NCBI RefSeq assembly: GCF_000702305.1
Contig: NZ_JNLC01000011.1
Span: forward strand, 62,001 to 126,000
Source: Allobosea sp. 117
Lineage (GTDB): Bacteria > Pseudomonadota > Alphaproteobacteria > Rhizobiales > Xanthobacteraceae
Direction: 5' to 3'
DNA: 64,000 bases
In this document: positions 1-9,327 of the stretch, one piece after another
Layout of the letters: each line of letters opens with the position of its first letter
How positions within the stretch are numbered: the first letter of the stretch is position 1
Made by a program: the position numbers and the translations under genes
The notes under the pieces: model-generated
The model's input: the letters and a program-made list of their open reading frames with translations, nothing else
Told to the model about the DNA's origin: nothing
Databases searched by the model: none

Positions 1-1
1 T

Positions 2-118
2 GGCGCAATCGCCGAGAAGCTCCACTACATCCCGCTTCCGGCCGACGTGGTCGCTCGCGTCCGCGACGCCTGGAAGGCGGAAGTGAAGGCCGACGGCAAG
101 CCGGTCTGGACCAACTGA
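2..118 (+). CDS. pstS: Phosphate ABC transporter substrate-binding protein PstS (3' end only)
   Basis: Only the last 38 codons lie in the window; the stop is at 116-118. The visible tail has the usual PstS ending, with a segment around YIPLPADVV followed by a charged helix. PstS is the periplasmic phosphate-binding protein that delivers phosphate to the PstCAB transporter. The call rests mainly on context, because pstC, pstA, pstB, phoU and phoB follow on the same strand in the canonical order. The start and signal peptide are outside the window. Confidence 0.85.
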   Translation, partial: GAIAEKLHYIPLPADVVARVRDAWKAEVKADGKPVWTN

Positions 119-130
119 CAAATCAAGTTG

Positions 131-161
131 CGGGCGGCGACGCATGAGGCGCAGCCGCCCG
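131..161 (+). promoter_or_regulatory. Stem-loop between pstS and pstC
   Basis: An 8-bp perfect stem (131-138 with 154-161) continues as an inner 3-bp stem (141-143 with 149-151) and is followed by a second small hairpin (GTGTC/GACAC, about 161-175). There is no U-tract, so it is not a standard terminator. Structures here can stabilise the pstS message or limit read-through so that binding protein exceeds permease; that role is inferred from other binding-protein operons. Confidence 0.5.
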
Positions 162-243
162 TGTCTTTCCGACACGCCGTTCGACCTGTAGCTTGGAAGC
201 GCTCGCGCCCGCATCGCCGGGCGGCGCCGAAGGATCACACATC

Positions 244-1221
244 ATGGACGCGACCCTCAGCGGCACGCAGGCCGACCAGGCGCTCGCCTCTGCTCACAAG
301 CCGACCGGTAAGGTCAGCGATCCGATCTTCGTCGGACTGCTGTGGGCGAGCGGCATCTTCGTGCTGGTGCTGCTCGGCCTCATCATCGCGATGCTGTTCG
401 AGGGCGGCCTGCCCGCGCTGCAAGAATTCGGCATCTCCTTCCTCTGGTCGACGACCTGGAACCCGGTGACCGAAAAATTCGGTGCCGGCGTGATGATCTT
501 CGGCACATTGTTCAGCGCCATCATCGCGGTCATTATCGCCCTGCCGCTGTCCTTCGGCATCGCCTTCTTCCTCACCGAAATCGCTCCCGGGCCGCTGCGC
601 CGGCCGATCGGCGTCGCCATCCAGCTGCTCGCCGCCATCCCATCGATCATCTACGGCATGTGGGGCTTCTTCGTCATCGTGCCGCTCATGGCGGCCTATG
701 TGCAGCCGCCGCTGATCGAGTGGCTCGGCCCGATCCCCCTGATCGGCGCGCTGTTCCAGGGACCGCCACTCGGCGCCGGCATGCTCACCGCCGGCCTGAT
801 CATGGCTATCATGATCCTGCCCTTCATCACCGCGATGTTCGTCGAGGTGCTGGAATCAGTGCCGCCGATGCTCAAGGAATCGGCCTATGGCGTGGGGGCC
901 ACCACCTTCGAGGTCTATCGCAACGTCTCGGTGCCTTATGGCCGCACGGCGATGGTCGGTGCGGTGATGCTTGGCCTCGGCCGGGCGCTGGGCGAAACCA
1001 TGGCGGTGACCTTCGTGATCGGCAACGCGACGCGGATGTCAGCCTCGCTGTTTGCGCCCGGCTCGACCATCGCGTCCACCATCGCCAATGAATTCCCCGA
1101 GGCTGCGCCGGGCTCGCTCAAGCTGCAATCGCTGCTGGAGCTCGGCTTCATCCTGTTCGTCATCTCCTTCATCGTGCTTGCGCTCTCGCGCATGCTGGTG
1201 CGCACCAAGCTCAAGGGCTGA
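244..1221 (+). CDS. pstC: Phosphate ABC transporter permease PstC
   Basis: Inner-membrane permease that forms the phosphate channel with PstA. The 325-residue product has about six hydrophobic helices and a cytoplasmic EAA-like loop (ESAYGVGATTFEVYRNV, about residues 212-228) that contacts the PstB ATPase. I chose the ATG at 244 because AAGGA lies just upstream; an in-frame TTG at 193 would add 17 residues without a better ribosome-binding site. The length is close to E. coli PstC (319 residues). pstA follows after 11 bases, so the genes are co-transcribed. Confidence 0.95.
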   Translation: MDATLSGTQADQALASAHKPTGKVSDPIFVGLLWASGIFVLVLLGLIIAMLFEGGLPALQEFGISFLWSTTWNPVTEKFGAGVMIFGTLFSAIIAVIIALPLSFGIAFFLTEIAPGPLRRPIGVAIQLLAAIPSIIYGMWGFFVIVPLMAAYVQPPLIEWLGPIPLIGALFQGPPLGAGMLTAGLIMAIMILPFITAMFVEVLESVPPMLKESAYGVGATTFEVYRNVSVPYGRTAMVGAVMLGLGRALGETMAVTFVIGNATRMSASLFAPGSTIASTIANEFPEAAPGSLKLQSLLELGFILFVISFIVLALSRMLVRTKLKG

Positions 1222-1232
1222 GGAGGATCGTC

Positions 1233-2066
1233 ATGGCATCGCTCGCCCGCCGCCGCGCCACCGACCACATCGTCAAGGCGATCAGCACGGCCTTCGCCGC
1301 GCTCTCGCTGATCCTGCTCGCCTGGATCCTATGGACCCTGATCGCCCGAGGGTTGCCGGCGCTCGGACCGAATGTCTTTACCCGGATTACGTTGCCGCCG
1401 GGCCATGAGGGCGGCCTCCTCAACGCCATTGTCGGCTCGCTGATCCAGATCGTCGTCGCGCTTGTCATCGGTACGCCGATCGGCCTGTTCTGCGGCACAT
1501 TCCTCGCCGAGAACGGCCGCGGCACACAGATTGCTAACGTCGTGCGCTTCATCAACGACGTGCTGCTCTCGGCCCCTTCGATCCTGATCGGCCTGTTCGT
1601 CTATCAGCTCCTGGTCGTGCCGGTCGGCGGATTCTCCGGCTGGGCTGGTGCGGCCGCGCTCGCGGTCATCATCATCCCGGTGGTGGTGCGCACCACCGAG
1701 GACATGCTCAATCTGGTGCCGATCGGCCTGCGCGAAGCGGCCTTCGCGCTCGGCGCGCCGCAGTGGAAGGTGGTCACCATGGTCACCTGGCGCGCGGCCC
1801 GTGCCGGCATCATGACGGGTATCCTGCTGGCGCTCGCCCGCGCCGCCGGCGAGACGGCGCCGCTGCTGTTCACCTCGCTCGGCAACAATGGCTGGTCGCT
1901 TGACATGTCGGGGCCGATGGCCAGCCTGCCGATCGCCATCTACCAATACGCCGCCAGTCCCTTCGACGACTGGGTCGCCCTCGCCTGGGCCGGCGCGCTC
2001 ATCATCACCGTTGGGGTGCTGACCCTCAACATCCTCTCCCGCCTCGTCCTGGCGAAGATGAAGTGA
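1233..2066 (+). CDS. pstA: Phosphate ABC transporter permease PstA
   Basis: Second membrane subunit of the high-affinity phosphate importer. The 277-residue product has an N-terminal helix, a periplasmic loop and five further hydrophobic segments, with the EAA-type loop [15 protein letters not shown] that docks on PstB. A GAGGAG ribosome-binding site lies 6-7 bases before the ATG. It is spaced 11 bases from pstC and 7 bases from pstB, as expected in a pst operon. The length is near E. coli PstA (296). Confidence 0.95.
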   Translation: MASLARRRATDHIVKAISTAFAALSLILLAWILWTLIARGLPALGPNVFTRITLPPGHEGGLLNAIVGSLIQIVVALVIGTPIGLFCGTFLAENGRGTQIANVVRFINDVLLSAPSILIGLFVYQLLVVPVGGFSGWAGAAALAVIIIPVVVRTTEDMLNLVPIGLREAAFALGAPQWKVVTMVTWRAARAGIMTGILLALARAAGETAPLLFTSLGNNGWSLDMSGPMASLPIAIYQYAASPFDDWVALAWAGALIITVGVLTLNILSRLVLAKMK

Positions 2067-2073
2067 GACGGCC

Positions 2074-2895
2074 ATGAACTTCGCACCCGATACCTCCCTC
2101 GATATCGCCGCAGCCGTGAACCGCGCCAACGGCGTGCCCTCGACCACCAAGCTCAAGGTCGAGAAGCTCAACTTCTACTACGGCGACAATCACGCGCTGA
2201 AGAACATCAACTTCGACATTCCCGAGAAGCGCGTTACCGCGATGATCGGACCGTCGGGCTGCGGCAAGTCCACGCTGCTGCGCGTGTTCAACCGCATGTA
2301 CCAGCTCTATCCGGGCCAGCGCGCGGAAGGGAAGATCCTGTTCGATGGCGCCGACCTGTTGTCGAAGCAGCTCGACTCCACCGTGGTGCGCTCGCGCATC
2401 GGCATGGTGTTCCAGAAGCCGACGCCGTTCCCGATGTCGATCTACGACAACATCGCCTTCGGGGTGAAGCTGCATGAGAGCCTCTCGAAGGCGCAGATGG
2501 ACGAGCGCGTCGAGTGGTGCCTGCGCAAGGCGGCGATCTGGGAAGAAACCAAGGACCGCCTGCACACCTCGGCACTCGGCATGTCCGGTGGCCAGCAGCA
2601 GCGCCTGTGCATCGCCCGCACCATCGCGGTGCGCCCGGAAGTGATCCTGCTCGACGAGCCCACCTCGGCGCTAGACCCGATCTCGACCTCCAAGATCGAG
2701 GACCTGATCGACGAGCTGAAGCAGGAATTCACCATCGTCATCGTGACGCACAACATGCAGCAGGCGGCGCGCTGCGCCGACATGACCGCCTTCTTCTATC
2801 TCGGCGAGATGGTCGAGGTCGGCGTGTCCTCGGACATCTTCACCAACCCCCGCGAGCCGCGCACGCGCGACTACATCACCGGCCGCTTCGGCTGA
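2074..2895 (+). CDS. pstB: Phosphate ABC transporter ATP-binding protein PstB
   Basis: ATPase that powers the PstSCAB importer. The 273-residue product has the Walker A motif GPSGCGKST (residues 59-67), the Q-loop with the PstB-specific [13 protein letters not shown] segment, the signature MSGGQQQR, Walker B VILLDEP and the switch histidine in VTHNMQQ. The protein ends with the [10 protein letters not shown] tail typical of PstB. It sits 7 bases after pstA. A second, orphan PstB is encoded at 39860-40717. Confidence 0.97.
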   Translation: MNFAPDTSLDIAAAVNRANGVPSTTKLKVEKLNFYYGDNHALKNINFDIPEKRVTAMIGPSGCGKSTLLRVFNRMYQLYPGQRAEGKILFDGADLLSKQLDSTVVRSRIGMVFQKPTPFPMSIYDNIAFGVKLHESLSKAQMDERVEWCLRKAAIWEETKDRLHTSALGMSGGQQQRLCIARTIAVRPEVILLDEPTSALDPISTSKIEDLIDELKQEFTIVIVTHNMQQAARCADMTAFFYLGEMVEVGVSSDIFTNPREPRTRDYITGRFG

Positions 2896-2921
2896 TGCCG
2901 ACGACGCGAGAGGCCCCGACC

Positions 2922-3635
2922 ATGACTGAACACATCGTCTCGTCGTTCGACGCGGACCTGAAGGAACTCGGCCGCAAGGTGGTCGAGATGGGCGGCCAGG
3001 CCGAGCGCCTCGTCGCCGACTCGGTGCAGGCCCTCGTCAAGCGCGACTCCGAGCTGGCGCAGAAGGTCATCGTGCTGGATGGGCCGGTCGACCTGCTGCA
3101 GCGGGAGATCGAGGAGAAGGCGATCCTCACCATCGCCCGCCGCCAGCCGCTCGCCATCGACCTGCGCGAGATCGTCGCCGCCATGCGCGTCGCCAACGAC
3201 ATCGAGCGCATCGGCGACCTCGCCAAGAACACCGCCAAGCGCGTGCTGGCGCTGACCGGCGAGTTCCACCCGCAGAAGCTGGTGCGCGGCGTCGAGCACA
3301 TGTCCGGCATGGTGCTGGAACAGCTCAAGGAAGTGCTGGACGCCTATGCCGCCCGCGACGACGTCCGGGCGCTCGAGGTGTGGCGCCGCGACGGCGAGAT
3401 CGACATCCTCTACACGTCGCTGTTCCGCGAGCTCCTCACCTATATGATGGAGGACCCGCGCAACATCTCGCTGTGCACGCACCTGCTGTTCTGCGCCAAG
3501 AACATCGAGCGGATCGGCGACCACGCCACCAACATCGCCGAGACCGTGCATTATCTCGTCACGGGTCAGCTCCCGACGGAGGAACGGCCGAAGCAGGACA
3601 CGACCAGCCTCACCGCCGTCGCGTTCCCGAGCTGA
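2922..3635 (+). CDS. phoU: Phosphate signalling protein PhoU
   Basis: Cytoplasmic adaptor that links PstSCAB occupancy to the PhoR kinase and represses the Pho regulon when phosphate is plentiful. The 237-residue product carries two PhoU helical repeats, each with the metal-binding motif (ANDIERIGD in the first, KNIERIGDHATNIAE in the second). The ATG at 2922 has GAGAGG upstream. An in-frame ATG at 2895, overlapping the pstB stop, would add nine residues and remains possible. It is co-transcribed with pstB and phoB. Confidence 0.95.
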   Translation: MTEHIVSSFDADLKELGRKVVEMGGQAERLVADSVQALVKRDSELAQKVIVLDGPVDLLQREIEEKAILTIARRQPLAIDLREIVAAMRVANDIERIGDLAKNTAKRVLALTGEFHPQKLVRGVEHMSGMVLEQLKEVLDAYAARDDVRALEVWRRDGEIDILYTSLFRELLTYMMEDPRNISLCTHLLFCAKNIERIGDHATNIAETVHYLVTGQLPTEERPKQDTTSLTAVAFPS

Positions 3636-3681
3636 ACGCGGCGAAGCCTCGGCAGCGCGGGAACCCATCCGGATCGAGATC

Positions 3682-4383
3682 ATGCCGACCAACATACTGA
3701 TCGTCGAGGATGAGGAGCCCCTCACCCTGCTGCTGCGCTACAACCTCGAATCCGAGGGCTATTCGGTGGAGAGCGTCGGGCGCGGCGACGAGGCCGAGAC
3801 ACGGCTGCGCGAGAGCGTGCCGGATCTCGTCATCCTCGACTGGATGCTGCCGGGCCTGTCCGGCATCGAGCTGTGCCGGCGCCTGCGGGCGCGGCCTGAG
3901 ACCGAGCGCATGCCGGTGCTGATGCTCACCGCACGCGGCGAGGAGACCGAGCGGGTGCGCGGCCTCGCCACCGGGGCGGACGACTACGTCGTGAAGCCGT
4001 TCTCGGTGCCGGAGCTGGTCGCCCGCGTGCGGGCGCTGCTGCGCCGCGCCAAGCCCGACCACATCGCCACGCTGCTGCGCGCCGGCGATATCGAGCTCGA
4101 CCGCGAGACCAAGCGCGTCTACCGCGCCGGCCGCGAGCTGCATCTCGGCCCCACCGAGTTCCGGCTGCTGGAGTTCCTGATGCAGTCGCCGGGCCGCGTC
4201 TTCTCCCGCGAGCAGTTGCTCGACGGCGTGTGGGGCCAGGACGTCTATATCGACGAGCGGACCGTCGACGTGCATGTCGGCCGGCTGCGCAAGGCGCTGA
4301 ACCGCCCGCGCCAGCCCGACCCGATCCGCACCGTGCGCGGCTCCGGCTACTCGTTCAACGAGATGTTCGCCCGCGCCCATTGA
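3682..4383 (+). CDS. phoB: Phosphate regulon response regulator PhoB
   Basis: DNA-binding response regulator activated by PhoR under phosphate limitation. The N-terminal receiver domain has the acidic pocket VEDEE, phospho-acceptor Asp53 in ILDWMLPG and the conserved KPFS lysine. The C-terminal half is an OmpR-type winged helix that ends with VRGSGYSFNE. The 233-residue length is standard. It follows phoU by 46 bases. The partner phoR is not in the window and, as in many relatives, probably lies upstream of pstS. Confidence 0.95.
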   Translation: MPTNILIVEDEEPLTLLLRYNLESEGYSVESVGRGDEAETRLRESVPDLVILDWMLPGLSGIELCRRLRARPETERMPVLMLTARGEETERVRGLATGADDYVVKPFSVPELVARVRALLRRAKPDHIATLLRAGDIELDRETKRVYRAGRELHLGPTEFRLLEFLMQSPGRVFSREQLLDGVWGQDVYIDERTVDVHVGRLRKALNRPRQPDPIRTVRGSGYSFNEMFARAH

Positions 4384-4482
4384 GACGACATGCGTCGGCC
4401 GCAGGCACCGATGCCGCGTTCACCGGGCGTTCAGCCGCGCCCGGCCACTCCCGGCCATCGATCCTGACCGGCGGGGGGCCAC

Positions 4483-5439
4483 ATGCAGCGACTTTCGAGC
4501 GAGGATGTGCCGCGGCACCAGCGCCTCGCCTTCATCCATGACGTGGTGGGGCGGCATGCCGCCGGCATGGCTTTCGACCCAGTCGACCGGACCACCTTCC
4601 GCGCCTCTTTCAGCATCCTGCCGCTCGACGGCCGTACGCTGGTGGGCGAGGCCAGCTACGACGCCTTCACCGCCAGGCGGCCGGGCGAGCTCCTCGCCGA
4701 CGGCCGGGACGACTACCAGTTGCTCGTCAGCCGGGCCGGCTTCGAAACCGAGATCGAGGGTGGCAGGACGCTCGACTTTGCCGCCGGCGATCTTCTGGTC
4801 ATCGACCAGGGCGCGCGCTTCGTGACGCGGGCGCCGGCGAACTCCTTCGAGGTGATCATCCTGCCCCGGCGAGCGCTCGCGGCGCAGGCGCCGCGGCTCG
4901 GCGCGCGCTCGCATCGCCGCATCCGGCACGGCGCGCCGGGGCTCGGGCTGCTCACCGGCTATGCCGAGCTGCTGCGGCGCGAGCCGCCGCCCACTGCGCA
5001 GGCTGCCCGCGTGACGGCGGACCACCTGCTGAAGCTGGCGGCGGTCGCGCTCGCCGCCGACCCGGCCGAGGGTGAGCGAGAGCACGGTTCCGCGCTCCGC
5101 GCGGCGCGGCTCGATCTGCTGAAGCAGTATATCGTCGACCGCCTCGACGATCCGGGGCTCGACATCTCCACCGTCGCCCGCCACCACGCCATCTCGCCAC
5201 GCTATGTGCAGCGGCTGTTCGCGCAGGAGGGCACGAGCTTCTCCGATTTTCTGCGCGGCGAGCGCCTCGACCGGGCGTTCCGGCGGCTCGGCGACCCGGC
5301 AACCCGCCAGGCCGTCGCCAGCATCGCCTATGAAGCCGGCTTCGGAGATCTCTCGACCTTCAACCGTGCCTTCCGACGGCATTTCGACTGCACGCCTTCC
5401 GACATCCGCGCCCGCGCATTGCGCCGCGCCCGCCAATAG
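4483..5439 (+). CDS. AraC-family transcriptional regulator
   Basis: The 318-residue protein has a poorly conserved N-terminal ligand/dimerisation domain (about 1-200), resembling the AraC-binding-like domain of the FeaR/AraC group, and a C-terminal pair of helix-turn-helix motifs (about 215-315). The first includes ISTVARHHAISPRYVQRLF and the second VASIAYEAGFGDLSTFNRAFRR, the most conserved AraC segment. A G-rich stretch serves as ribosome-binding site. It is followed by a secreted protein on the same strand after 122 bases, which may be a target. The inducer is unknown. Confidence 0.9.
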   Translation: MQRLSSEDVPRHQRLAFIHDVVGRHAAGMAFDPVDRTTFRASFSILPLDGRTLVGEASYDAFTARRPGELLADGRDDYQLLVSRAGFETEIEGGRTLDFAAGDLLVIDQGARFVTRAPANSFEVIILPRRALAAQAPRLGARSHRRIRHGAPGLGLLTGYAELLRREPPPTAQAARVTADHLLKLAAVALAADPAEGEREHGSALRAARLDLLKQYIVDRLDDPGLDISTVARHHAISPRYVQRLFAQEGTSFSDFLRGERLDRAFRRLGDPATRQAVASIAYEAGFGDLSTFNRAFRRHFDCTPSDIRARALRRARQ

Positions 5440-5561
5440 AGCCGACGTTCGCCGCATGTCGACAGGCGGCGTCGCCGCTTGCATGGTCGGTTCGCTCCCT
5501 GCCGAGACACGTCGTCGGAGCGTGGCTAGAAGGCGGCCGAGCTTATCGACGCGAGATCATC

Positions 5562-6086
5562 ATGAACGGATACTTCCCCGGCGTACCGCTGCGCGCCGCG
5601 CTTCGCCTCGCCTGCCTCGCCTTGACCTTCGTTCTGCCTCCGGCAGCGGCGGCCGCCCTCACTGCGCAGGACGCCGACCGGGTCGTCACGGTGATGGAGC
5701 GGCTGCAGCCGGAGTTCGGTTCCCTCGCCTATGACGAGGAGGTCGCCGACGACTGGTTCGCGCGCGACGCCGAAGCGGGTGGCGTCATCGCCAAGGCGGG
5801 ATTCACCCGCGAGAGCTGGCGCGACGCGCTGAACGCGACCATGTGCGGCTATCTCGCCAACATTCCGCAGGGCACGGTCGACACCCTGTTCAGGGAACTG
5901 GCCGAACGCCTGTCAAAGGCGCCGAAACTCACCTCGGGACAGAAGGCGGAAATCGCCGTCTTCGTGCAGGAGGAGCGGGCGCGAATGGACCGCCTGCGGG
6001 CCGAAGGCGGGGCCGACGCGGCAGCGGTGCGTCCCTATGTGGAACGCCTGCGCCGCCTCGTACCGGACAGGCTGGAGCAGGATTGA
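5562..6086 (+). CDS. Small secreted protein of unknown function
   Basis: The 174-residue product begins with a clear Sec signal peptide (hydrophobic core about residues 11-29, likely cleavage after AAAAA/ALT). The mature part is alpha-helical and charged, with one cysteine in MCGYLANIPQG and no transmembrane segment. I do not recognise a family. It lies downstream of the AraC-type regulator and converges on phaZ. A periplasmic location is inferred from the signal peptide only. Confidence 0.7.
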   Translation: MNGYFPGVPLRAALRLACLALTFVLPPAAAAALTAQDADRVVTVMERLQPEFGSLAYDEEVADDWFARDAEAGGVIAKAGFTRESWRDALNATMCGYLANIPQGTVDTLFRELAERLSKAPKLTSGQKAEIAVFVQEERARMDRLRAEGGADAAAVRPYVERLRRLVPDRLEQD

Positions 6087-6118
6087 GACCCAACGCGTCG
6101 GGGGGTTCAGGGGGGCGT

Positions 6119-7468
6119 TCAGCTCCCCGATGCGTTGTGGCCCTTGCGCGGCCAGTTGTTGGACAGGATGAAGTCGGAGATGCGCGGGGCGATGTCGGCG
6201 CGGAAGCGCGAGCCGTTGAACACGCCGTAATGCCCGACCGCCGGCTGGAGATAGTGCACGCGCTTCTCCTCCGGGATGTTCGGGCAGAGCTTATGCGCCG
6301 CGCGGGTCTGGCCGACGCCGGAGATATCGTCGTTCTCGCCCTCGATGGTCAGCAGCGCGACGTTGCGGATCTTCGAAGGATCGACGGGCAGGCCGCGATG
6401 CGTCATCTGCCCCTTCGGCAGGGCATGGTCAACGAACACGGTCTTGAGCGTCTGGAGATAGTACTCTGCGGTCAGGTCCATCACCGAGAGGTACTCGTCG
6501 TAGAACTCGCGATGCTTCTCGGCCGAGTCGCCGTCGCCCTTCACCAGGTGCCGGAACATGTCCGAATGCGCCTGCAGGTGCCGTTCCAGATTCATCGAGA
6601 CGAAGCCGTGAAGCTGCAGGAAGCCGGGATAGACCTGCCGCATGACGCCCGGATGCGGCCACGGCACCGAGGCGATGACGTTGCGGGCGAACCAGTCAAG
6701 CCCGCGGTCGATGGCGATGTCGTTCACCGCCGTCGGGCTCTCGCGGGTATCGATCGGCCCACCCATCAGGATCATCGAGGCCGGCACATGGGGGTCGCCC
6801 TCGGCCTCCATGCGCGCCACCGCGGCGAGCACCGGCACCGCCGGCTGGCACACCGCCATCACATGCACGCCGCCGCCCAGCTTGTGGAAGATGCTGATCA
6901 GGTAATCGATGTAGTCGTCGAGGTCGAAGCGGCCCTCGGTGAGTGGCACCAGCTTCGCGTCCACCCAGTCGGTGACATAGACGTCGTGGTTGGGCAGCAT
7001 GGTCTTCACCGTGCCGCGCAGCAGCGTCGCATAGTGGCCGGACATCGGCGCGACGATGAGCAGGCGCGGCTGCGGCCGGCGCGGCGGGTGCTCGAAGGCC
7101 CGCTCGAAGTGTAGCAGGTTGCAGAAGGGCCGCTCCCACACCGACTTGATCTGCACCGGAACACGGGTGGCGCCGACCACAGTGTGGTCGATGCCCCAGT
7201 CCGGCTTGCCGTAGCGCCGGGTCGAGCGTTCGAACAGCTCGCAGGCGGCGGCCACCGACTTGCCGAAATCAGTATGGGCCAGCGGATTGACCGGGTTGCG
7301 GTAATAGAGCCGGCCGGCATCGGCCAGCGCCCGATAGGGATTGAGCGCCGCCTGCCCCATCTCGAACATCCAGTAGAGCGGGCGGGAGAGCGCCGAGACC
7401 GCCTCAACGGCCGGCGAGGGGAGGTCGTCCTCGTCGCCGACAAGGTCCGCGAAAACGCCAATGGCCAT
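6119..7468 (-). CDS. phaZ: Intracellular polyhydroxyalkanoate (PHB) depolymerase
   Basis: Mobilises stored poly-3-hydroxybutyrate granules in the cytoplasm. The 449-residue product matches the intracellular PhaZ family: an early WMFEMGQAALNPYRALADA segment, the catalytic cysteine region MAVCQPAVPVLA in place of a lipase-box serine, a conserved GPIDTRESPTAVN loop and a C-terminal HYGVFNGSRF histidine motif. The start at 7468 is supported by AAGGAGG seven bases upstream; the open frame continues further 5' without support. It is divergent from regB across a 322-base region. A MaoC-type hydratase that could belong to PHA metabolism lies at 54.8 kb. Confidence 0.92.
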   Translation of the reverse strand: MAIGVFADLVGDEDDLPSPAVEAVSALSRPLYWMFEMGQAALNPYRALADAGRLYYRNPVNPLAHTDFGKSVAAACELFERSTRRYGKPDWGIDHTVVGATRVPVQIKSVWERPFCNLLHFERAFEHPPRRPQPRLLIVAPMSGHYATLLRGTVKTMLPNHDVYVTDWVDAKLVPLTEGRFDLDDYIDYLISIFHKLGGGVHVMAVCQPAVPVLAAVARMEAEGDPHVPASMILMGGPIDTRESPTAVNDIAIDRGLDWFARNVIASVPWPHPGVMRQVYPGFLQLHGFVSMNLERHLQAHSDMFRHLVKGDGDSAEKHREFYDEYLSVMDLTAEYYLQTLKTVFVDHALPKGQMTHRGLPVDPSKIRNVALLTIEGENDDISGVGQTRAAHKLCPNIPEEKRVHYLQPAVGHYGVFNGSRFRADIAPRISDFILSNNWPRKGHNASGS

Positions 7469-7790
7469 GTTCAGCCTCCTTGGAGCACCTTCACCGGAAG
7501 ATGCCCGACCTGTTGAGCCCGGGACCCTTGCCCGCCGGCCGGACGATTTCCGCCCGGTCGGAAAGGGCCAGCCGCGACACCGACCATGGCTTCGAGCATG
7601 ATCCGCAAAAGTTGAACAAAATTTGCGATCGGCCCCTGGTCCACCCCGGCAGCGTGTAGCGAACACCGGCAGGGAAGTCTCGCTCCCCTTCCTTGTGCAC
7701 TGCAACATAGATAGGCCGTCGAAAGTTCCCGATCAACCACGACGCCGCGGATTGCGCGCCACAAGCGAAGAGACGCGCTATAGAGGGCAC
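7469..7790. other. Divergent intergenic region phaZ / regB
   Basis: This 322-base gap between divergent genes must hold the promoters of both. I see a GAGCATG half-copy of a dispersed palindrome at 7594-7600, an imperfect hairpin at about 7600-7630 and a TGC/GCA-rich motif at 7693-7707. No convincing sigma-70 hexamer pair or coding sequence is visible. Confidence 0.6.
7693..7707. promoter_or_regulatory. Candidate PhaR-type operator
   Basis: The segment contains TGCACTGCAACA. Known PhaR (PHA-accumulation regulator) targets in alphaproteobacteria are TGC/GCA-rich near-palindromes of this kind. It lies about 225 bases upstream of phaZ and 84 bases upstream of regB. A similar motif, TGCATTGCAGCG, occurs before the MaoC gene at 54.7 kb. 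This is a sequence-pattern inference only. Confidence 0.3.
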
Positions 7791-9185
7791 ATGTCTCTCT
7801 CGCTCGACCGCCCTATCGGCGAACGCTTTTTCGGCCTCAGGCTCGACACGCTGGTGCGGCTGCGCTGGCTCGCCGTCGCCGGGCAGACGCTCGCCATCGT
7901 CATCGTCCAGTGGCCGCTCGGCTTCTCGCTGCCGATCGGCGCGTGCCTCGCTGTGGTGGCGCTGTCGGCGTGGCTGAACCTCGCGCTCAGGCTGCGCAAT
8001 CCCGGCGCGCGGCGGCTCTCGGACGGCGAGGCGGCCTGGCTGCTGGCCTACGACATCCTGCAGCTCGGCGCGCTGCTCTATCTCACCGGCGGCCTGTCGA
8101 ACCCCTTCGCCTTCCTGTTCCTGGCGCCGGTGCTGATCTCGGCAACCGCGCTGTCGCCGCGCACCACCATCCTGCTCGGCGTGCTGGCGGCGGCCTGCGC
8201 CGGGCTGGTCGGCATCTGGCAGATGCCGCTGCCCTGGTCGGACGGCGGCGCCTTCGGCCCTCGCCCGGTGCTGCCGACGCTCTATCTCGCCGCCATCTGG
8301 AGCGCGCTCGCTATCGCCATCGCCTTCATCGGCGTGCATGCCTGGCGGGTGGCGGAGGAAACCCGCGAGCTCTCCGAGGCGCTGTCCGCCACCGAGCTGG
8401 TGCTGGCCCGCGAGCAGCACCTCTCGGCGCTGGACGGCCTCGCCGCCGCCGCCGCGCACGAGCTCGGCACGCCGCTCGCCACCATCACCGTTGTGGTCAA
8501 GGAGCTCGCCCGCGCGCTCAGCCCCGACAGCCCGATGGGCGACGATATCCGTCTGCTCGGCGAGCAGGTGGAGCGCTGCCGCGCCATCCTGCGCACGCTC
8601 ACCTCGCTCGGCTCCGGCGACGCCCCGTTCGACCGCATGCCGATCTCGCACATCCTCGAGGATGTGGTGGCGCCACACCGCAATTTCGGCATCACCATCG
8701 CCGTCTCGCTGCCCTCCGACCGCTCCGCCGAGCCGGTCATCGCGCGCAATCCCGGCCTGCTCTACGGGCTCGGCAACATCGTCGAGAACGCCGTCGACTT
8801 CGCCGCCACCCGCGTCGAGGTGGTGGCGGTGTGGAGCGAGGCGCACGTCACCATCACCGTCACCGATGATGGCCCGGGCTTCCCTCCGGAGCTGATCGAC
8901 AGCATCGGCGCGCCCTATGTGACGAGCCGCGGCCGCCAGCGCTGGCGCCGCCCGCCGTCAGCGGAGGGCGAGGCCGAGAGCACCTCCGAGGGGCTCGGGC
9001 TCGGCGTGTTCATCGCCAAGACGCTGCTGGAGCGCTCCGGCGCCGAGCTCGCCTTCCTCAACCGGACCCCGCCGGCCCACGGCGCCGAGGTCACCATACG
9101 CTGGCCGCGCGGCCTCGTGGACATATCGGGCGCGGCTCCCGATGCTGGTGGCGCGGAGCCGGTCGCCGGCCGGCTGACCGCGTGA
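7791..9185 (+). CDS. regB: Redox sensor histidine kinase RegB (ActS/PrrB family)
   Basis: Membrane kinase that phosphorylates RegA under reducing conditions and so controls respiration, carbon and nitrogen fixation genes. The 464-residue product has six predicted N-terminal membrane helices, the quinone-binding heptapeptide GGLSNPF (100-106), the H-box AAAHELGTPLAT with His223, the redox-active cysteine Cys263 in QVERCRAIL, and the ATPase domain (NIVENAVDF, DDGPGF, GLGLGVFIA). These positions are nearly the same as R. capsulatus RegB (His225, Cys265). I chose the ATG at 7791 because the family starts just before the first helix. regA follows after 142 bases. Confidence 0.95.
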   Translation: MSLSLDRPIGERFFGLRLDTLVRLRWLAVAGQTLAIVIVQWPLGFSLPIGACLAVVALSAWLNLALRLRNPGARRLSDGEAAWLLAYDILQLGALLYLTGGLSNPFAFLFLAPVLISATALSPRTTILLGVLAAACAGLVGIWQMPLPWSDGGAFGPRPVLPTLYLAAIWSALAIAIAFIGVHAWRVAEETRELSEALSATELVLAREQHLSALDGLAAAAAHELGTPLATITVVVKELARALSPDSPMGDDIRLLGEQVERCRAILRTLTSLGSGDAPFDRMPISHILEDVVAPHRNFGITIAVSLPSDRSAEPVIARNPGLLYGLGNIVENAVDFAATRVEVVAVWSEAHVTITVTDDGPGFPPELIDSIGAPYVTSRGRQRWRRPPSAEGEAESTSEGLGLGVFIAKTLLERSGAELAFLNRTPPAHGAEVTIRWPRGLVDISGAAPDAGGAEPVAGRLTA

Positions 9186-9327
9186 GGCGACGGTATTCAG
9201 GGCCGCCGACGCAACGGATTTTGCTCTCACCGCAGAGAAGTGTAATTTGTCGCCAGCCTGAGGGAGGACCCTGGGTGAGAATGCGGCCGCATCGCGCGCG
9301 GGACGGCGCGGCCCGAAGGAAGACACC

